Below are positions 51,768 to 61,794 of a DNA stretch of 64,000 nt, one piece after another. The translations under genes and the position numbers were made by a program. Where the stretch lies: NCBI GenBank assembly GCA_037045535.1, contig JBAOHI010000062.1, forward strand, positions 1 to 64,000, read 5' to 3'. The notes beneath the pieces were generated by a model, which worked only from the letters and a program-made list of their open reading frames with translations, was not told the DNA's origin and made no database searches. Source of the DNA: Competibacter_A sp037045535. GTDB lineage: Bacteria > Pseudomonadota > Gammaproteobacteria > Competibacterales > Competibacteraceae. Every line of letters begins with the position of its first letter. Within the stretch, counting starts at the first letter, position 1.

Positions 51768-53027
51768 ATGCCTGAGATTCGCAATTACACCTTGAATTTT
51801 GGACCACAGCATCCTGCCGCCCACGGCGTGCTGCGACTGGTGCTGGAACTAGACGGCGAGGTGGTCCAGCGCGCCGACCCCCACATCGGCCTGCTACACC
51901 GTGCCACCGAGAAGCTGGCCGAGAGCAAGCCGTTTAATCAGAGTATCGGCTACATGGACCGGCTCGACTACATGTCGGCGATGAGCAACGAGCACGCTTA
52001 TGTGTTGGCCATCGAGAAGCTGTTGGGCATTCAGCCGCCGAAACGCGCCCAGTATATCCGGGTGATGTACGCGGAAATCACCCGCGTTCTGAACCACTTG
52101 CTGTGGATCGGCGCGCACGGGCTGGACGTCGGTGCCATGACCGTGTTCCTCTATGCCTTCCGCGAGCGCGAGGATCTGGTCGATTGCTACGAGGCTGCGT
52201 CTGGCGCCCGCTTCCACGCCGCCTATTTCCGTCCTGGCGGCGTGTATCGCGATCTGCCGAACGTCATGCCGAAGTACGAGTACGACAAGTCCCCCTGTCA
52301 TAGTAAGAAGGAAGTGGACGAGCTGAACGTTCACCGCCAAGGCTCGCTGCTCGATTTCATCGAGGCATTCACTGACCGATTCCCTGGCTGCGTCGATGAT
52401 TACGAAACCTTGTTGACCGACAACCGCATCTGGAAGCAGCGCTTGGTCGGCATCGGGGTAGTGTCGCCCGAGCGTGCCTTGCAACTGGGCTTTTCCGGGC
52501 CAATGCTACGCGGTTCCGGCTTTGCTTGGGATCTGCGCAAGAAGCAGCCCTACGAAATTTATGACCAACTGGATTTTGACATCCCGGTCGGCGTGAACGG
52601 TGACTGCTACGACCGATATCTCGTCCGGGTCGAGGAGATGCGCCAATCCAACCGCATCATCCGGCAGTGCGTGAAGTGGCTCAAGGAAAACCCTGGCCCG
52701 GTCATCGTTGACGACCATAAGGTCGCGCCCCCGCGTCGCCAGGAAATGAAGGAAGACATGGAGGCACTGATCCACCATTTCAAACTGTTCACGGAAGGCT
52801 ACTGCGTGCCCGAGGGCGAGGTTTACGTGGCCACCGAGCATCCCAAGGGCGAATATGGCATCTATTTGATTTCCGACGGTGCCAACAAACCCTATCGGGT
52901 CAAGGTTCGGGCAGCGGGCTTTGCGCATCTGTCGTCCATGGACGAAATGACCCGCGGTCACATGCTGGCCGACGTGGTGGCCGTCATCGGAACCCAGGAT
53001 ATCGTTTTCGGAGAGGTTGACCGCTAA
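51768..53027 (+). CDS. nuoD: NADH-quinone oxidoreductase subunit D
   Basis: A 419-residue 49-kDa-type subunit forming the quinone pocket with NuoB. It has NFGPQHPAAHGVLRLVLELDGE at the N terminus, IGLLHRATEKL, and the C-terminal HLSSMDEMTRGHMLADVVAVIGTQDIVFGEVDR (seen in parts: GTQDIVFGEVDR). Its stop overlaps the nuoE ATG by one base. Confidence 0.97.
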   Translation: MPEIRNYTLNFGPQHPAAHGVLRLVLELDGEVVQRADPHIGLLHRATEKLAESKPFNQSIGYMDRLDYMSAMSNEHAYVLAIEKLLGIQPPKRAQYIRVMYAEITRVLNHLLWIGAHGLDVGAMTVFLYAFREREDLVDCYEAASGARFHAAYFRPGGVYRDLPNVMPKYEYDKSPCHSKKEVDELNVHRQGSLLDFIEAFTDRFPGCVDDYETLLTDNRIWKQRLVGIGVVSPERALQLGFSGPMLRGSGFAWDLRKKQPYEIYDQLDFDIPVGVNGDCYDRYLVRVEEMRQSNRIIRQCVKWLKENPGPVIVDDHKVAPPRRQEMKEDMEALIHHFKLFTEGYCVPEGEVYVATEHPKGEYGIYLISDGANKPYRVKVRAAGFAHLSSMDEMTRGHMLADVVAVIGTQDIVFGEVDR

Positions 53028-53524
53028 TGAGTGCACGCAAAAGCGATCTGCTGTCCGCCCACGCCCGTGCGGAGATCGATCACTGGCTGACCCGCTATCC
53101 GGCTGATCGGAAGCAGTCCGCCGTGCTAGCGGCGTTGCGCGAGGTGCAGCACGAAAACGGTGGCTATCTCACCACGGAATTGATGGATGCGGTGGCCGAC
53201 TATCTGGATATGCCGCCCATCGCCGTTTACGAGGTGGCGACGTTTTACTCGATGTTTGAACTGAAGCCGGTCGGTCGGCACAGCATCGCGGTTTGCACAA
53301 ACATCTCCTGCATGTTGCGTGGCGGCGATACCGTGTTGGCCTATATCGAGAAAAAGCTCGGTATCAAGTTGGGCGAGAGTACGCCGGACGGCAAGTTTTA
53401 TCTGAAACGAGAAGAAGAGTGCCTGGCTGCTTGTTGCGGGGCGCCAATGATGCAGGTCGATCATGTCTATTACGAGAATCTGACTCCTGAAAAAGTGGAT
53501 CAGATTCTCGGTAGCGTGGAGTAA
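53027..53524 (+). CDS. nuoE: NADH-quinone oxidoreductase subunit E
   Basis: A 165-residue thioredoxin-like 2Fe-2S (N1a) subunit. Cysteine ligands in VCTNISCML and CLAACCGAPMM; EVATFYSMFELKPVG is the family stretch. Part of the NADH dehydrogenase module with NuoF and NuoG. Confidence 0.96.
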   Translation: MSARKSDLLSAHARAEIDHWLTRYPADRKQSAVLAALREVQHENGGYLTTELMDAVADYLDMPPIAVYEVATFYSMFELKPVGRHSIAVCTNISCMLRGGDTVLAYIEKKLGIKLGESTPDGKFYLKREEECLAACCGAPMMQVDHVYYENLTPEKVDQILGSVE

Positions 53525-53529
53525 CCGCG

Positions 53530-54825
53530 ATGGCTAACGAAGTCTGTTACCGCACCCTGGGTCTGGATCGCTCCTGGTCCATTGAGGCCTACCGGAGCGT
53601 GGGAGGGTACGAGTCTTGGCAGAAAATCCTGACCGGGCAAATGACCCCTGATCAAGTGATCGACGAGGTCAAGAAGTCTGGTTTGCGAGGTCGCGGCGGC
53701 GCCGGATTCCCGGCTGGTCTGAAATGGACCTTCATGCCGCGCAATGCCACGGTGCAGAAGTATATGGTCTGCAACTCGGACGAATCGGAACCGGGTACCT
53801 GCAAGGATCGCGATATCCTGCGTTTCAATCCACATGCCTTGGTCGAGGGCATGGCCATCGCGGGTTTCGCAACCGGCTCCACGGTCGGTTACAATTACAT
53901 GCGCGGCGAGTTCATGGATGAGCCCTACCAGCGATTCGAAAGCGCGGTCAAAGAAGCCTACGCCGCTGGCTTGCTGGGCAAGAACATTCAAGGGTCAGGC
54001 GTTGATTTCGATTTGTATCCGACCTTAGGGGCGGGCGCCTACATCTGCGGCGAGGAAACCGCTTTATTGGAATCACTGGAAGGCAAGAAGGGCCAGCCGC
54101 GCTACAAGCCACCGTTCCCGGCTTCTTATGGCTTGTACGGCCGGCCGACCACGATCAACAACACGGAATCGTTTTCCTCGATACCCTCGATCATTCGCAA
54201 CGGCGGTGAGTGGTTCGCCAGCCTCGGCACGACCAATGCGGGTGGCACCAAGATTTTCTCGGTGTCTGGCCACGTCGAAAAGCCGGGCAATTTCGAGGTT
54301 TCGCTGGGTATTCCGTTCGCTGAGCTGCTTGCGCTGGCCGGTGGAATCTGGAAAGGTCGCCAACTGAAGGCGGTGATTCCGGGGGGATCCTCGGTGCCAG
54401 TCGTGCCAGGCGACATCATGTTGAAAGCGAATATGGATTACGATTCGATCTCCAAAGTGACGGGTTCAATGCTGGGCTCGGGAGCGGTGATCGTCATGGA
54501 TGAGACCACGGACATGGTCAAGGTGTTGCAGCGCATTTCCCGGTTCTATTTTTCCGAATCTTGCGGTCAATGCACGCCATGCCGTGAGGGCACCGGTTGG
54601 TTGTATCGAATGGTGACCCGTATCGTCGAGGGCGAGGGGCGGCCCGAGGATCTGGACTTGCTGGACAGCGTAGCGAGCCGCATCGAAGGTCGTACCATCT
54701 GCGCGCTGGGCGATGCCGCCGCGATGCCGGTGCGCAGCTTCGTCAAGCATTATCGCCACGAATTCGCCTATTACATCGAGCACAAGCGCAGCATGGTCGC
54801 CGGCGCATCGGCGCTGGCCGCGTAA
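53530..54825 (+). CDS. nuoF: NADH-quinone oxidoreductase subunit F
   Basis: A 431-residue flavoprotein binding NADH and FMN. NADH loop GLRGRGGAGFPAGLKW (about residues 50-65), FMN region GAGAYICGEETALLESLEG, and the 4Fe-4S N3 motif SCGQCTPCREG with a later Cys in ICALGDAAA. Starts 5 bp after nuoE. Confidence 0.97.
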   Translation: MANEVCYRTLGLDRSWSIEAYRSVGGYESWQKILTGQMTPDQVIDEVKKSGLRGRGGAGFPAGLKWTFMPRNATVQKYMVCNSDESEPGTCKDRDILRFNPHALVEGMAIAGFATGSTVGYNYMRGEFMDEPYQRFESAVKEAYAAGLLGKNIQGSGVDFDLYPTLGAGAYICGEETALLESLEGKKGQPRYKPPFPASYGLYGRPTTINNTESFSSIPSIIRNGGEWFASLGTTNAGGTKIFSVSGHVEKPGNFEVSLGIPFAELLALAGGIWKGRQLKAVIPGGSSVPVVPGDIMLKANMDYDSISKVTGSMLGSGAVIVMDETTDMVKVLQRISRFYFSESCGQCTPCREGTGWLYRMVTRIVEGEGRPEDLDLLDSVASRIEGRTICALGDAAAMPVRSFVKHYRHEFAYYIEHKRSMVAGASALAA

Positions 54826-54867
54826 GGCCGCGAAACCACCACCAAACACGGTCGCAGTGGGTAAGAG

Positions 54868-57225
54868 ATGAGCGAGGAATTGGTCAATATCGAAGTCAAC
54901 GGTATCCCGCTGAAGGCGCGCAAGGGCGCGATGCTCATCGAGATTACCGACGCGGCTGGCATCGCGATCCCCCGGTTCTGTTATCACAAAAAGCTGTCTA
55001 TCGCCGCCAGTTGCCGGATGTGCTTGGTCGAGGTCGAGAAAGCGCCCAAACCGCTTCCCGCCTGCGCGACGCCGGTGATGGAGGGGATGAAAGTCTACAC
55101 CGAGTCGCCCAAGGCGCTGGCTGCCCAGAAAGGAACCATGGAGTTCCTGCTGATCAACCATCCGTTGGATTGCCCGATTTGCGATCAGGGCGGCGAATGC
55201 GAGCTGCAAGATATAGCATTGGGCTATGGCGGCGACGTGTCCCGGTTTGCCGAGCGCAAGCGGGTGGTCCAAGATAAGGACATCGGACCACTGATCGCCA
55301 CGGAAATGACCCGCTGTATCCATTGCACCCGTTGCGTGCGCTTTGGCGATGAGATCGCTGGCTTGCGCGAGCTGGGCGCGACCGGTCGCGGCGAGCATAT
55401 GGAAATCGGCACCTATGTGGCCCACAGCGTGGCTTCGGAGCTGTCCGGCAATGTCATTGACCTCTGTCCGGTCGGCGCATTAACCGCCAAGCCTTCCCGG
55501 TTTAAAGGCCGGTCTTGGGAGTATGTGCAGCATGCTGCCATCGCGCCGCATGATTCGGTCGGTTCCAACATCTTCATCCATACCCTGCGCGGGCAAGTGA
55601 TGCGGGTGGTGCCGCGCGAGAACGAGGCGATCAACGAAACTTGGATTTCGGATCGCGATCGGTTCAGCTACGAGGGCATTTACAGCGATGACCGGCTGGC
55701 CAATCCTTTGCTCGATGGCGCGGAAGTTGGGTGGGAAGCGGCGCTGGAAGCGACCGCCAAAGGATTGAAGGAAGTAATCGCCCAATACGGTGCTGACTCA
55801 GTGGGTTTCCTGGTGTCGCCGACCGCGACTGTCGAGGAGATGTATCTGGCCCAGAAGCTGGCGCGAGGATTAGGCGTCACGAATATCGACCATCGGCTAC
55901 GGCAGGCTGATTTCAGCGACCAGGACACGGCACCGGTATTCCCTTGGTTGGGCCAGGATGTGGCCGACCTGGAAAAAGTAAAATCGGCGCTACTCGTCGG
56001 CAGCAACGTGCGGATGGAACAACCGCTGGCCGGTCATCGCTTGCGGAAGGCGGCGCTGGCCGGTGGTCGAATGATGTTTATCAACCCACGCGATTTCGAA
56101 TTCCGCTTCCCAGTCGCCGCTAAGATCATCGCGGATCCGGCGGGGATGGTCGCTGCGCTAGCGGGCGTGGCCCAAGCCGTGGCGGAATTGAAAGGCGAAA
56201 TCTTGCCTGCCAGCTTGGCGGGTCTTGTGACCGGTGCACCGGGTGAAACCGAGCGTACCATCGCCGCTTACCTGGTCGATAATGCGCCGGCCACCGTACT
56301 CTTGGGTAATCTCGCGGTGGCTCACCCAGGTTTCGCACAGCTGCGAGCGCTAGCGGGTTTCGTGGCCTTGCGCTGTGGAGCGGCGTTCGGTTATTTACCG
56401 GAGGCTGCTAATTCAGCAGGCGGTTGGTTGACCGGTGCAGTGCCGCATCGCCTACCGGGTGGCGAGCAATCCTCGACGGTCGGATTGGACGCGCGGGCGA
56501 TGCTGGATACGCCGCGCAAGGCTTACGTGCTGATCGGGGTTGAACCGGAGCTGGATTGCTGGGATGGCGCGGCGGCATTGAACGCCGTGCGAGGCGCGGA
56601 CTGGGTGGTTTCGCTGAGCCCCTATGCCAGTGCCATCAGCAAAGGCTATGCCCGGGCGATTTTACCAGTGGCGACGTTCGCCGAGACTTCAGGTACCTAT
56701 GTCAACGCCGAGGGCCGATGGCAGAGTTTCCAGGGGGCCAGTAAGCCGTTCGGTGCGGCGCGGCCAGCCTGGAAAGTATTGCGGGTTTTAGGCAATCTGT
56801 GCGGTTTGGCCGGTTTCGAGTATGTGACTTCCGAGGAAGTGCTCGCCGAAGCCCAAAGTGTCTGTGGCGATGTGAAGCCGGACAATACGCCGGATTTGAG
56901 TCGGATCGCGGTGCCGTTTCGAGCCGATGGCCTATTACGGATAGGAGACGTGCCGATCTACGCGCTGGACTCGCTGGTGCGCCGTGCCCGCTCTTTGCAA
57001 TCCAGTTCACTGGTGCGTCCCGCTGAGGTTCGGTTGCATCCGGCGATGGCCCAGGAACTGGGTCTGGCGGACCGGGGGCAGGTTCAGGTCCGCCAGAACG
57101 GCGCGGCGATTGAATTGCCGCTGATGCTGGATGACAGTGTGCCCAAGGGCTGTGCCTGGATTTCGGCAGGATCGTACGCCAGTGTGGTGCTCGGCCCCGC
57201 AGTGGGGCCGGTGACCATTCAATAA
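54868..57225 (+). CDS. nuoG: NADH-quinone oxidoreductase subunit G
   Basis: A 785-residue subunit carrying several Fe-S clusters. N-terminal 2Fe-2S domain (RFCYHKKLSIAASCRMCLVE), His-Cys motif HPLDCPICDQGGECELQD, then TRCIHCTRCVRFG and DLCPVGALT; a molybdopterin-oxidoreductase-like domain fills the rest. Shorter than E. coli NuoG (908). ATG at 54868 with GGTAAGAG upstream. Confidence 0.96.
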   Translation: MSEELVNIEVNGIPLKARKGAMLIEITDAAGIAIPRFCYHKKLSIAASCRMCLVEVEKAPKPLPACATPVMEGMKVYTESPKALAAQKGTMEFLLINHPLDCPICDQGGECELQDIALGYGGDVSRFAERKRVVQDKDIGPLIATEMTRCIHCTRCVRFGDEIAGLRELGATGRGEHMEIGTYVAHSVASELSGNVIDLCPVGALTAKPSRFKGRSWEYVQHAAIAPHDSVGSNIFIHTLRGQVMRVVPRENEAINETWISDRDRFSYEGIYSDDRLANPLLDGAEVGWEAALEATAKGLKEVIAQYGADSVGFLVSPTATVEEMYLAQKLARGLGVTNIDHRLRQADFSDQDTAPVFPWLGQDVADLEKVKSALLVGSNVRMEQPLAGHRLRKAALAGGRMMFINPRDFEFRFPVAAKIIADPAGMVAALAGVAQAVAELKGEILPASLAGLVTGAPGETERTIAAYLVDNAPATVLLGNLAVAHPGFAQLRALAGFVALRCGAAFGYLPEAANSAGGWLTGAVPHRLPGGEQSSTVGLDARAMLDTPRKAYVLIGVEPELDCWDGAAALNAVRGADWVVSLSPYASAISKGYARAILPVATFAETSGTYVNAEGRWQSFQGASKPFGAARPAWKVLRVLGNLCGLAGFEYVTSEEVLAEAQSVCGDVKPDNTPDLSRIAVPFRADGLLRIGDVPIYALDSLVRRARSLQSSSLVRPAEVRLHPAMAQELGLADRGQVQVRQNGAAIELPLMLDDSVPKGCAWISAGSYASVVLGPAVGPVTIQ

Positions 57226-57244
57226 CAATAAGGAGCCGCGGATC

Positions 57245-58267
57245 ATGGAAACGTTGCTGACGGTTATCATCATTCTTCTGAAAATCGTTGCTGTCCTGGC
57301 TCCCTTGCTGTTGGCGGTGGCTTATCTGACCTTCGCCGAGCGCAAGATCATCGGTTATATGCAGGTTCGGATCGGTCCGAATCGGGTCGGCCCCAAGGGT
57401 TGGTTGCAACCCATTGCCGATGCCATGAAGCTGATGTTCAAGGAAATCATTGTCCCAACACGGGCTGATCGGTTCCTGTTTCTGCTGGCGCCGGTCGTGG
57501 CTTTTGGTCCCGCGTTAGCCGCGTGGGCGGTCATCCCCTTTGGCGATGGCATGATGATTTCCCACCTGGATGCTGGTATGTTGTATTTGCTGGCGCTGAC
57601 CTCGATGGGTGTTTACGGTGTGATCATTGCCGGCTGGTCCTCCAATTCCAAGTATGCTTTCCTCGGTGCGATGCGTTCGGCGGCTCAGATTGTGTCCTAT
57701 GAAATCGCCATGGGGTTCGCACTAGTGGGCGTGCTAATGGCTGCCGGCAGCCTGAATTTGAATCAGATCGTCCTGGCCCAGCAGGGAAGTTTCCTGCACT
57801 GGTTTTGGTTGCCGCTGCTGCCTCTTTTTCTGGTGTATTTTATTTCCGGCGTCGCTGAAACCAACCGCGCGCCGTTCGATGTGGCCGAGGGTGAATCGGA
57901 AATCGTGGCAGGGTTTCACGTCGATTACTCCGGCATGGCGTTCGCTGTATTTTTCCTGGCGGAATATGCCAACATGATTCTGGTGTCGGCCTTGGCGTCT
58001 ACCATGTTTCTGGGTGGTTGGCTGTCGCCGTTCGAGGGTATTCCGGTTCTGGGCGATTTGTTCGATTTCGTGCCCGGTGCACTGTGGCTGGCGCTCAAGA
58101 TCTCGTTTTTACTGCTGTTCTTCCTATGGTTTCGTGCCACGTTCCCGCGCTATCGCTATGACCAGATCATGCGGTTGGGCTGGAAAGTGTTTATTCCGGT
58201 GACGTTGGTTTGGATTCTGGTGATCGGTCTGGGTATGCTGGCCAAAGTTGGCCCCTGGTTCGATTGA
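57245..58267 (+). CDS. nuoH: NADH-quinone oxidoreductase subunit H
   Basis: A 340-residue membrane subunit with about eight helices linking quinone site and proton channels. Family marks: LTFAERKIIGYMQVRIGPNRVGPKG (seen as AERKIIGYMQ, RIGPNRVGP), FDVAEGESEIVAGFHVDYSG, and LRLGW-type end (MRLGWKVFIPV). GGAG ribosome site. Confidence 0.97.
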   Translation: METLLTVIIILLKIVAVLAPLLLAVAYLTFAERKIIGYMQVRIGPNRVGPKGWLQPIADAMKLMFKEIIVPTRADRFLFLLAPVVAFGPALAAWAVIPFGDGMMISHLDAGMLYLLALTSMGVYGVIIAGWSSNSKYAFLGAMRSAAQIVSYEIAMGFALVGVLMAAGSLNLNQIVLAQQGSFLHWFWLPLLPLFLVYFISGVAETNRAPFDVAEGESEIVAGFHVDYSGMAFAVFFLAEYANMILVSALASTMFLGGWLSPFEGIPVLGDLFDFVPGALWLALKISFLLLFFLWFRATFPRYRYDQIMRLGWKVFIPVTLVWILVIGLGMLAKVGPWFD

Positions 58268-58279
58268 GGCGAAAAAGCG

Positions 58280-58777
58280 ATGAATACCCTGAACGCTGTT
58301 CGGCACTACTTCAAAAGCTTTCTGCTTTGGGAGTTGTTGCTTGGCCTGCGGGTGACCGGCCGATACCTGTTTGCCAAAAAGATTACGGTGCAATATCCGG
58401 AGGAGCAAACGCCGTTGTCGCATCGGTTTCGTGGTCTGCATGCCCAACGTCGTTATCCCAACGGCGAGGAGCGCTGCATTGCCTGCAAACTGTGCGAGGC
58501 GGTTTGTCCGGCGCTGGCCATCACTATCGAATCCGAGCAGCGAGCGGACGGCACGCGCCGCACTACCCGCTATGATATCGATCTGTTCAAGTGCATTTAC
58601 TGTGGATTTTGTGAAGAAGCTTGCCCGGTGGATGCGATCGTCGAGACCCGAATATTCGATTACTTTTTCGAAAAACGGGGTGAGCACATCATGACTAAGG
58701 AAAAGCTGCTTGCGCACGGTGATCGCTGCGAGGCACAAATCGCCGCCGACCGGGCAGCCGACGCCGCCTATCGCTAG
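58280..58777 (+). CDS. nuoI: NADH-quinone oxidoreductase subunit I
   Basis: A 165-residue ferredoxin-like subunit with two 4Fe-4S motifs, CIACKLCEAVCPALAI (N6a, near residue 62) and CIYCGFCEEACPVDAI (N6b, near 101). It passes electrons from NuoG to NuoB. Confidence 0.97.
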   Translation: MNTLNAVRHYFKSFLLWELLLGLRVTGRYLFAKKITVQYPEEQTPLSHRFRGLHAQRRYPNGEERCIACKLCEAVCPALAITIESEQRADGTRRTTRYDIDLFKCIYCGFCEEACPVDAIVETRIFDYFFEKRGEHIMTKEKLLAHGDRCEAQIAADRAADAAYR

Positions 58778-58813
58778 TTCGGTAGCTCGAACCCAAAGAC
58801 AGCAGGTCCGCTC

Positions 58814-59416
58814 ATGGGATTTGAAAAATTTCTGTTCTACGTCTTCGCCCTGATCCTGGTGTTCGCAGCGGTACGGGTGATCACAGTGCGCAACTCGGTG
58901 CACGCCGCTCTGTTCCTGGTCCTGGCGTTTTTTACCAGTGCCGCGCTCTGGTTGCTGATCGAAGCTGAATTCCTAGCCATTGCCATGGTACTGGTTTACG
59001 TAGGCGCGGTGATGGTGTTGTTCCTATTCGTGGTGATGATGCTGGATATCAACGTCGAGCCAGCTCGGGAGGGCTTCATCCAGTATCTGCCGGTCGGTAT
59101 AACCGTCGCGACGATCATCGTCATCGAAATGGCGCTAGTAGTGGGATCCGGCTATTTCGGGGCCAGCAAGTTTGGCTTGATCTCGCATGCGGCCGATTAC
59201 AGCAATACCAAGGAACTGGGCAGCGTCCTGTACACGTTTTACGTCTATCCGTTCGAGATTGCCTCGGTGATCCTGCTGGTGGCCATCATCGCTGCCATTT
59301 CCCTAACTCTGCGTCGCCGGGAAGGCACCAAATCCCAGAATCCGAGCCGGCAGGTGCGAGTATCGCGGGATGATCGAGTGCGGCTGGTCCGCTTGGCAGC
59401 GGAAAAGAAACCGTAG
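58814..59416 (+). CDS. nuoJ: NADH-quinone oxidoreductase subunit J
   Basis: A 200-residue membrane subunit with five helices; AMVLVYVGAVMVLFLFVVMMLDI is the conserved core (seen as VLVYVGAVMVLFLFVVMML). The cytoplasmic C terminus is Arg- and Lys-rich. It follows nuoI by 36 bp. Confidence 0.95.
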   Translation: MGFEKFLFYVFALILVFAAVRVITVRNSVHAALFLVLAFFTSAALWLLIEAEFLAIAMVLVYVGAVMVLFLFVVMMLDINVEPAREGFIQYLPVGITVATIIVIEMALVVGSGYFGASKFGLISHAADYSNTKELGSVLYTFYVYPFEIASVILLVAIIAAISLTLRRREGTKSQNPSRQVRVSRDDRVRLVRLAAEKKP

Positions 59417-59513
59417 AACCAAATGTTCGACCGGGCTGGAACGGGCGAGGAAAGCGTCGTCGGACCGTTCACAACAACGAATTATCATTCCAATAAGCGA
59501 AGGCGGGGGATAG

Positions 59514-59819
59514 ATGATCGCGCTTACTGATTATCTGGTGCTTGGAGCGATCCTCTTTTGTCTCAGCGTGGCCGGCATTTTTCTGAATCGGAAAAACGTC
59601 ATCATCCTGCTGATGTCGATCGAGCTCATGCTGCTGGCGGTCAATTTCAACTTCATCGCCTTTTCCCGGTTTCTCGACGACACGGTCGGTCAGGTGTTCG
59701 TCTTTTTCATCCTGACGGTGGCGGCGGCCGAATCGGCGATCGGCTTGGCCATTCTGGTGGTACTGTTCCGCAACCGGCGCACCATCAATGTTGCCGACCT
59801 CGACACGCTGAAGGGTTAG
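59514..59819 (+). CDS. nuoK: NADH-quinone oxidoreductase subunit K
   Basis: A 101-residue three-helix subunit. The conserved membrane Glu residues are in MSIELMLLAVNFNF (near residue 38) and TVAAAESAIGLAILV (near 72). The 97-bp gap before it is the largest inside the operon; no gene in it. Confidence 0.96.
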   Translation: MIALTDYLVLGAILFCLSVAGIFLNRKNVIILLMSIELMLLAVNFNFIAFSRFLDDTVGQVFVFFILTVAAAESAIGLAILVVLFRNRRTINVADLDTLKG

Positions 59820-59823
59820 CCGC

Positions 59824-61776
59824 ATGCAAAACGTCTACCTTGCGATTGCTTTATCGCCCTTGTTTGGAGCCATCATCGCGGGCTTGTTTGGCCGCAAGAT
59901 CGGCCGCGCCGGCGCTCACTGGGTGACTATCATCGGCGTGGCGATAGCTTTTCTGTTGTCCCTGCTGGTGTTGCGACACCACGTTCTCAACAGCGCCGAA
60001 CCGTATAACGGCACGGTTTACACCTGGATGGTCGTTGAGGGCATCCGTCTGGAGGTCGGTTTCCTGATCGACAATCTGACGGCAGTCATGATTACCACGG
60101 TCACCTTCGTGTCCTTGATGGTGCATATCTATACGATCGGCTACATGCACGACGATGACGGCTACCAGCGCTTTTTCAGTTATATCGCTCTGTTTACCTT
60201 CGCGATGTTGATGCTGGTCATGTCCAACAACTTCCTGCAACTGTTTTTCGGTTGGGAAGGGGTGGGTTTGGTGTCCTACCTGTTGATCGGCTTCTGGTAC
60301 AAGCGCGAAAGCGCAACCTTCGCCAGCTTGAAGGCATTCTTGGTCAACCGGGTCGGCGATTTTGGCTTTCTGCTCGGGATTGCCGCTGTCCTGATGACGT
60401 TCAACAGCCTCGACTATGCTGACGTATTCGCGGCGGCTCCGCTACATGCCAAGGGCGTGATCCAAATTATTCCCGGCGTAGAATGGTCGCTAATGACGGT
60501 GACCTGTATCCTGCTGTTCATCGGGGCGATGGGTAAATCCGCACAGGTCCCGTTGCATGTCTGGCTGCCTGATTCGATGGAAGGTCCAACACCCATTTCC
60601 GCCTTGATCCACGCCGCTACCATGGTGACAGCCGGCATTTTTATGGTGGCGCGCATGTCGCCGCTGTTCGAGCTATCAGAGACGGCGTTGAGCTTCGTGT
60701 TGGTGATCGGCTCTATCACCGCCCTGTTTATGGGTTTCCTCGGTATCGTCCAAAACGACATCAAGCGAGTAGTGGCTTATTCCACCCTCTCTCAGCTCGG
60801 TTACATGACGGTGGCGCTCGGCGTATCCGCCTATTCCGCTGCCATCTTCCATCTAATGACCCATGCCTTCTTCAAGGCGCTGCTGTTCTTGGGCGCCGGC
60901 TCGGTGATCATCGCCATGCATCACGAGCAGGATATCCGTAAGATGGGTGGGCTGTGGAAGTACATGCCGATCACCTGGTTCACCTTTTTGCTCGGTACGC
61001 TGGCATTGATCGGTACGCCCGGCTTCGCCGGCTTCTACTCCAAAGACAGTATCCTGGAGGCAGTGCATTTTTCGCACATCGCCGGCGCTGGCTTCGCTTA
61101 CTTCTCGGTGATGTTGGGAGTATTCGTCACTTCGTTCTATTCGTTCCGCCTGTATTTCATTGTGTTCCACGGCCAGGAGCGGATGGATCATCATACCCAG
61201 GAGCACCTGCACGAAACGCCGGCCGTGGTGACGGTCCCATTGATCCTGCTCGCTATCCCTTCGGTCGTGATCGGGGCGATGACGATCGAACCATTGCTGT
61301 TCGGCGATGGGTTGGGGGGCGCCATCTTTGTGTCACCTGAACATAATGTCTTGGAGCACATCGCCGAGGAATTTCACGGCGCGATGAATTTTGCGTTGCA
61401 CGGATTGATCGGCCTGCCCTTTGTCCTGGTGCTCGCCGGGTTTGGATCGGCCTTCTACCTGTACATGGTCAAGCCGGAACTGCCAGATCTGATCCAACAG
61501 CGACTCGCCGTCCTGTACGACATCATGAACCGCAAGTATCTGTTCGACGAAATTTATCAATCGGTTTTCATGCGCGGCAGCCGGAGTTTGGGCACCGCAC
61601 TGTGGAAATTCGGCGATGCCGGACTGATCGATGGCCTACTCGTAAACGGCACGGCACGATTGGTGGGTTGGTTCTCGTCGGTAGTCCGGCACTTGCAAAC
61701 GGGCTACCTGTACACCTATGCGTTCGCGATGATCATCGGCCTGTTGATCCTCCTGACGTGGTTCGTCGCCCGCTAA
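59824..61776 (+). CDS. nuoL: NADH-quinone oxidoreductase subunit L
   Basis: A 650-residue antiporter-like subunit, the distal proton channel with the long lateral helix at its C terminus. GWEGVGLVSYLLIGFWY, MGKSAQVPLHVWLPDSMEGPTP (seen as KSAQVPLHVWLPD) and AYSTLSQLGYM are conserved. Starts 4 bp after nuoK. Confidence 0.97.
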   Translation: MQNVYLAIALSPLFGAIIAGLFGRKIGRAGAHWVTIIGVAIAFLLSLLVLRHHVLNSAEPYNGTVYTWMVVEGIRLEVGFLIDNLTAVMITTVTFVSLMVHIYTIGYMHDDDGYQRFFSYIALFTFAMLMLVMSNNFLQLFFGWEGVGLVSYLLIGFWYKRESATFASLKAFLVNRVGDFGFLLGIAAVLMTFNSLDYADVFAAAPLHAKGVIQIIPGVEWSLMTVTCILLFIGAMGKSAQVPLHVWLPDSMEGPTPISALIHAATMVTAGIFMVARMSPLFELSETALSFVLVIGSITALFMGFLGIVQNDIKRVVAYSTLSQLGYMTVALGVSAYSAAIFHLMTHAFFKALLFLGAGSVIIAMHHEQDIRKMGGLWKYMPITWFTFLLGTLALIGTPGFAGFYSKDSILEAVHFSHIAGAGFAYFSVMLGVFVTSFYSFRLYFIVFHGQERMDHHTQEHLHETPAVVTVPLILLAIPSVVIGAMTIEPLLFGDGLGGAIFVSPEHNVLEHIAEEFHGAMNFALHGLIGLPFVLVLAGFGSAFYLYMVKPELPDLIQQRLAVLYDIMNRKYLFDEIYQSVFMRGSRSLGTALWKFGDAGLIDGLLVNGTARLVGWFSSVVRHLQTGYLYTYAFAMIIGLLILLTWFVAR

Positions 61777-61794
61777 ACTGGAAGAAGAACAACC